A DNA stretch of 64,000 nt from Cydia pomonella (lineage: Eukaryota; Arthropoda; Insecta; Lepidoptera; Tortricidae): positions 17,563,991 through 17,627,990 of the forward strand of contig NC_084718.1 of NCBI RefSeq assembly GCF_033807575.1, written 5' to 3'. The notes beneath the pieces are model-generated. The model was not told the origin of the DNA and ran no database searches. It worked only from the letters and a program-made list of their open reading frames with translations. A program made the translations under genes and the position numbers. Positions 42,701-45,752 of the stretch are shown one piece after another; position 1 is the first letter of the stretch, and every line of letters starts with the position of its first letter.

Positions 42701-45700
42701 CTACGGCACCATGCCGCAGGGGGATATTTTTTAGTATTTTATTTTCAGTTAAGTATTATTTACTTTTAGATTTAGGTTTTCAGGTTTATAGACTTTATAG
42801 TCTAGCTATATAATTGAATTTTTATCCACATTATTGTAATCAATTAAAGAGAATTAAAAACTATACTTTCTTATTTGCGTACAGATGGCGCTACTGTGTG
42901 CTATTAGTTAAAAACAAGCAGCAGTGTCGCCATCTGCACTGATATAGATGATAGTTTAAGACTATTTTAATAATTATATATTAATTAATTCTTGTACTAA
43001 ATAATTTTGAAGTAATTGAAAGATTTTAATTTAACCGATTTGTGTTAATTACAATACACACGTCTTAAAACGTAACTCAAACCGCGCAGCGCGCCCGGTG
43101 ACGTTTACATTTTGAGGTTATGTTAATTGAGTGACGTGCTACTGGACTGCTGGTACACGATATAGTTTACATATTTATAACTAGAATTAACTTTATCAAA
43201 TATAAGTTAATTCAATAATAAAATGACGCCAGACAACACGATACGTGTGGGGGAGTACATAGTAATACAGAAGCAAAACTATAGGAAGCTACACAAATTC
43301 AATAAACCGGACTCTAATATCAACATTGGACGGGACAGCGTTAATTTAACTGGTGTAGAAGGCTGTCGGTTCCATTCTGTGTTTAAACTAATCCCAAAAG
43401 GTGGAAAAAGGACCAAGGAATTCTCTGTACAATTAACAGAAGAAGCTGGCGATTTAAAAGACGAAATTAACGTTAAGACATCGGGCACGGACAACAGAAA
43501 CATTATTGACGACGGACAATCGCAAAAACTATCTTATTCCGAGATTGAGGAACTGAGAAACGACGCTAAAAAGGCATCAGACATTGTAGAAACTTTAATA
43601 TCAAATTCAAACACTTTTTCAAATAAAACTGAGTTTTCTCAAGAAAAATACTTAAGGAAAAAAGAGAAGAAATATTTTGAGTACATTCAAATCCTTAAGC
43701 CGAATCTGCGCATGATATCAGAGATTATGTACAAGTTGGAGCCAGGGAAAATACAGAATATCCGCATTGACACATTATCACAAATAACGACAGCTGTTAA
43801 CATCCAATCGGAAGGAGTCCATCTCTTATATGATTCAGGGTCAAATGGGTTACTGGCAGCTGCATTATTGAGTGCTATAGGCGAATCTAATGATGGCAAG
43901 TTAATACATATGCATCCAGGCAACATGTCTCAGAAACAAGCATTACTAGCTATGAATTACAAAGAGGAACAATCAAGCAGATGTATCTCTGTTAATATTT
44001 ACTCTGTATTAAGACAGTTTTACCAAGGTTCTGACACACATGACACAAATGAGAAAACTGAGCATAACAGCTTGAAAAGGAAGGCTGAGAGTCCTGAACT
44101 TCAAAGCAAAGTACCTAAGCTTGAAGAAAATTCAAAGGATACAGAAGCAAAACAAGATACAGAGGAAAAAGCAGCTGACAATTCAGAAATAAAAGAAAAT
44201 GATGACAAACCAAAAGAGTTTAAAAAACCTAAATGGCACTTTGACAACATTACTGCAGCTGAATTACTAAAAGGCAAAGTAGATTCCTTAGTCATTGCTT
44301 GTAAAGAGGACCCGCAGAATTTATTTGATGAACTGGTACAATTTGTGAAGCCGGGGCGGCCATTTGCAATTTATTATATAGTGGCAGAGCCCTTGCAGAA
44401 AATGTATATGAATTTGAAGATAAGAAGTAATGTTGCTGCATTAAAACTGACTTGTAATTGGATGAGGAATTATCAGGTGCATATCTTTTTTTTCTAGTGT
44501 TCAAGTTTAAAGTTCTTATAAAAAAAGTAAAATATTTTTAATGTGAGATTATAAACTGAAAATTAGTAAAAATAGGTATAGCCAGTTAAATTACATTTTT
44601 CTAAATTTGATTGTACAGTCATGTTCATAAATATGTATACATTTCTTCACCTTAATCCAGTGGTGGGCAAAGTATGGCCCACGGGCCGGCTCCAGCCCGT
44701 GAAGGCTTTTATCCAGCCCTATGAAATAATAAGTATATGGCATTGGCTCACAATCATCAAATCAAAATATAGTTTTGCTGCAATTCTGGCCCTCCTCTTA
44801 AATTTCTTAAACACTCTCGCCCCCACGAAAAAAGTTTGCCCACAACTGTCTTAATCCATTGGCAATAAAGTGAAAAAAATGTATACATATTTATGAATTC
44901 TACTGTACACTTTTGAGCTTAGGCAAACTCTTCACTTCTAGATGTCAAATATTTTTAGTCAAAATTGACTTTTTATTTTTAGGTTCTGCCAGACCGGACA
45001 CACCCTGAGGTGATGATGAATGGAGCTAGTGGATTCCTGTTGATGGGCTATGTTTTGAAATAAAGTAATATGGTTATTTATTAGTTTTATTTAACACTAG
45101 CCTTTTCCTATAACTCTTTGTATAAAAATAGTTAAACTGACTCCTTTCTAACTACTTTCATACTATATAATAACATTAATTAATAATTCTGGTATAAAAA
45201 ATATCTTAAGATGTCTTATTCAAAGTTGTTAACTATCTTGCCAAGTTTGAACAAAATATGTTAAGCAGTTTTTGAGTGATGAAGTAACAAAAGTAAAAAT
45301 GTTCACATTTACAATATTTACCTGTATTATAAATAAATAAATAAATAGTATACAGACATTCTTACACAAATTGACCCAAGTCCCACAATAAGCCAAGAAC
45401 GCTTGTGTTGTGGGTACTCAGACAATGACATATATAATATAGAAATACTTAAATACACAGAAAACATCCATGACTCAGGAACAAATATCTGTGCTTATAA
45501 ATGCCCTTACGCAAGAACAATCACCAATGGCTTCATAAGCAGGGTCACTATCCACTAGCCAGACTGGTGGTCGAAATAAAATATAAAATAAAATATAGGT
45601 ATATGCATATATTAGAACATTAAAAAGTGCTAAATAAACACAAGTGCTGCGATATACACGCATCAGCTCCAAGAGCTGCTAGTGTATCAAATAAAATAAT

Positions 45701-45713
45701 AAATAATAATAAT

Positions 45714-45752
<39 letters not shown>

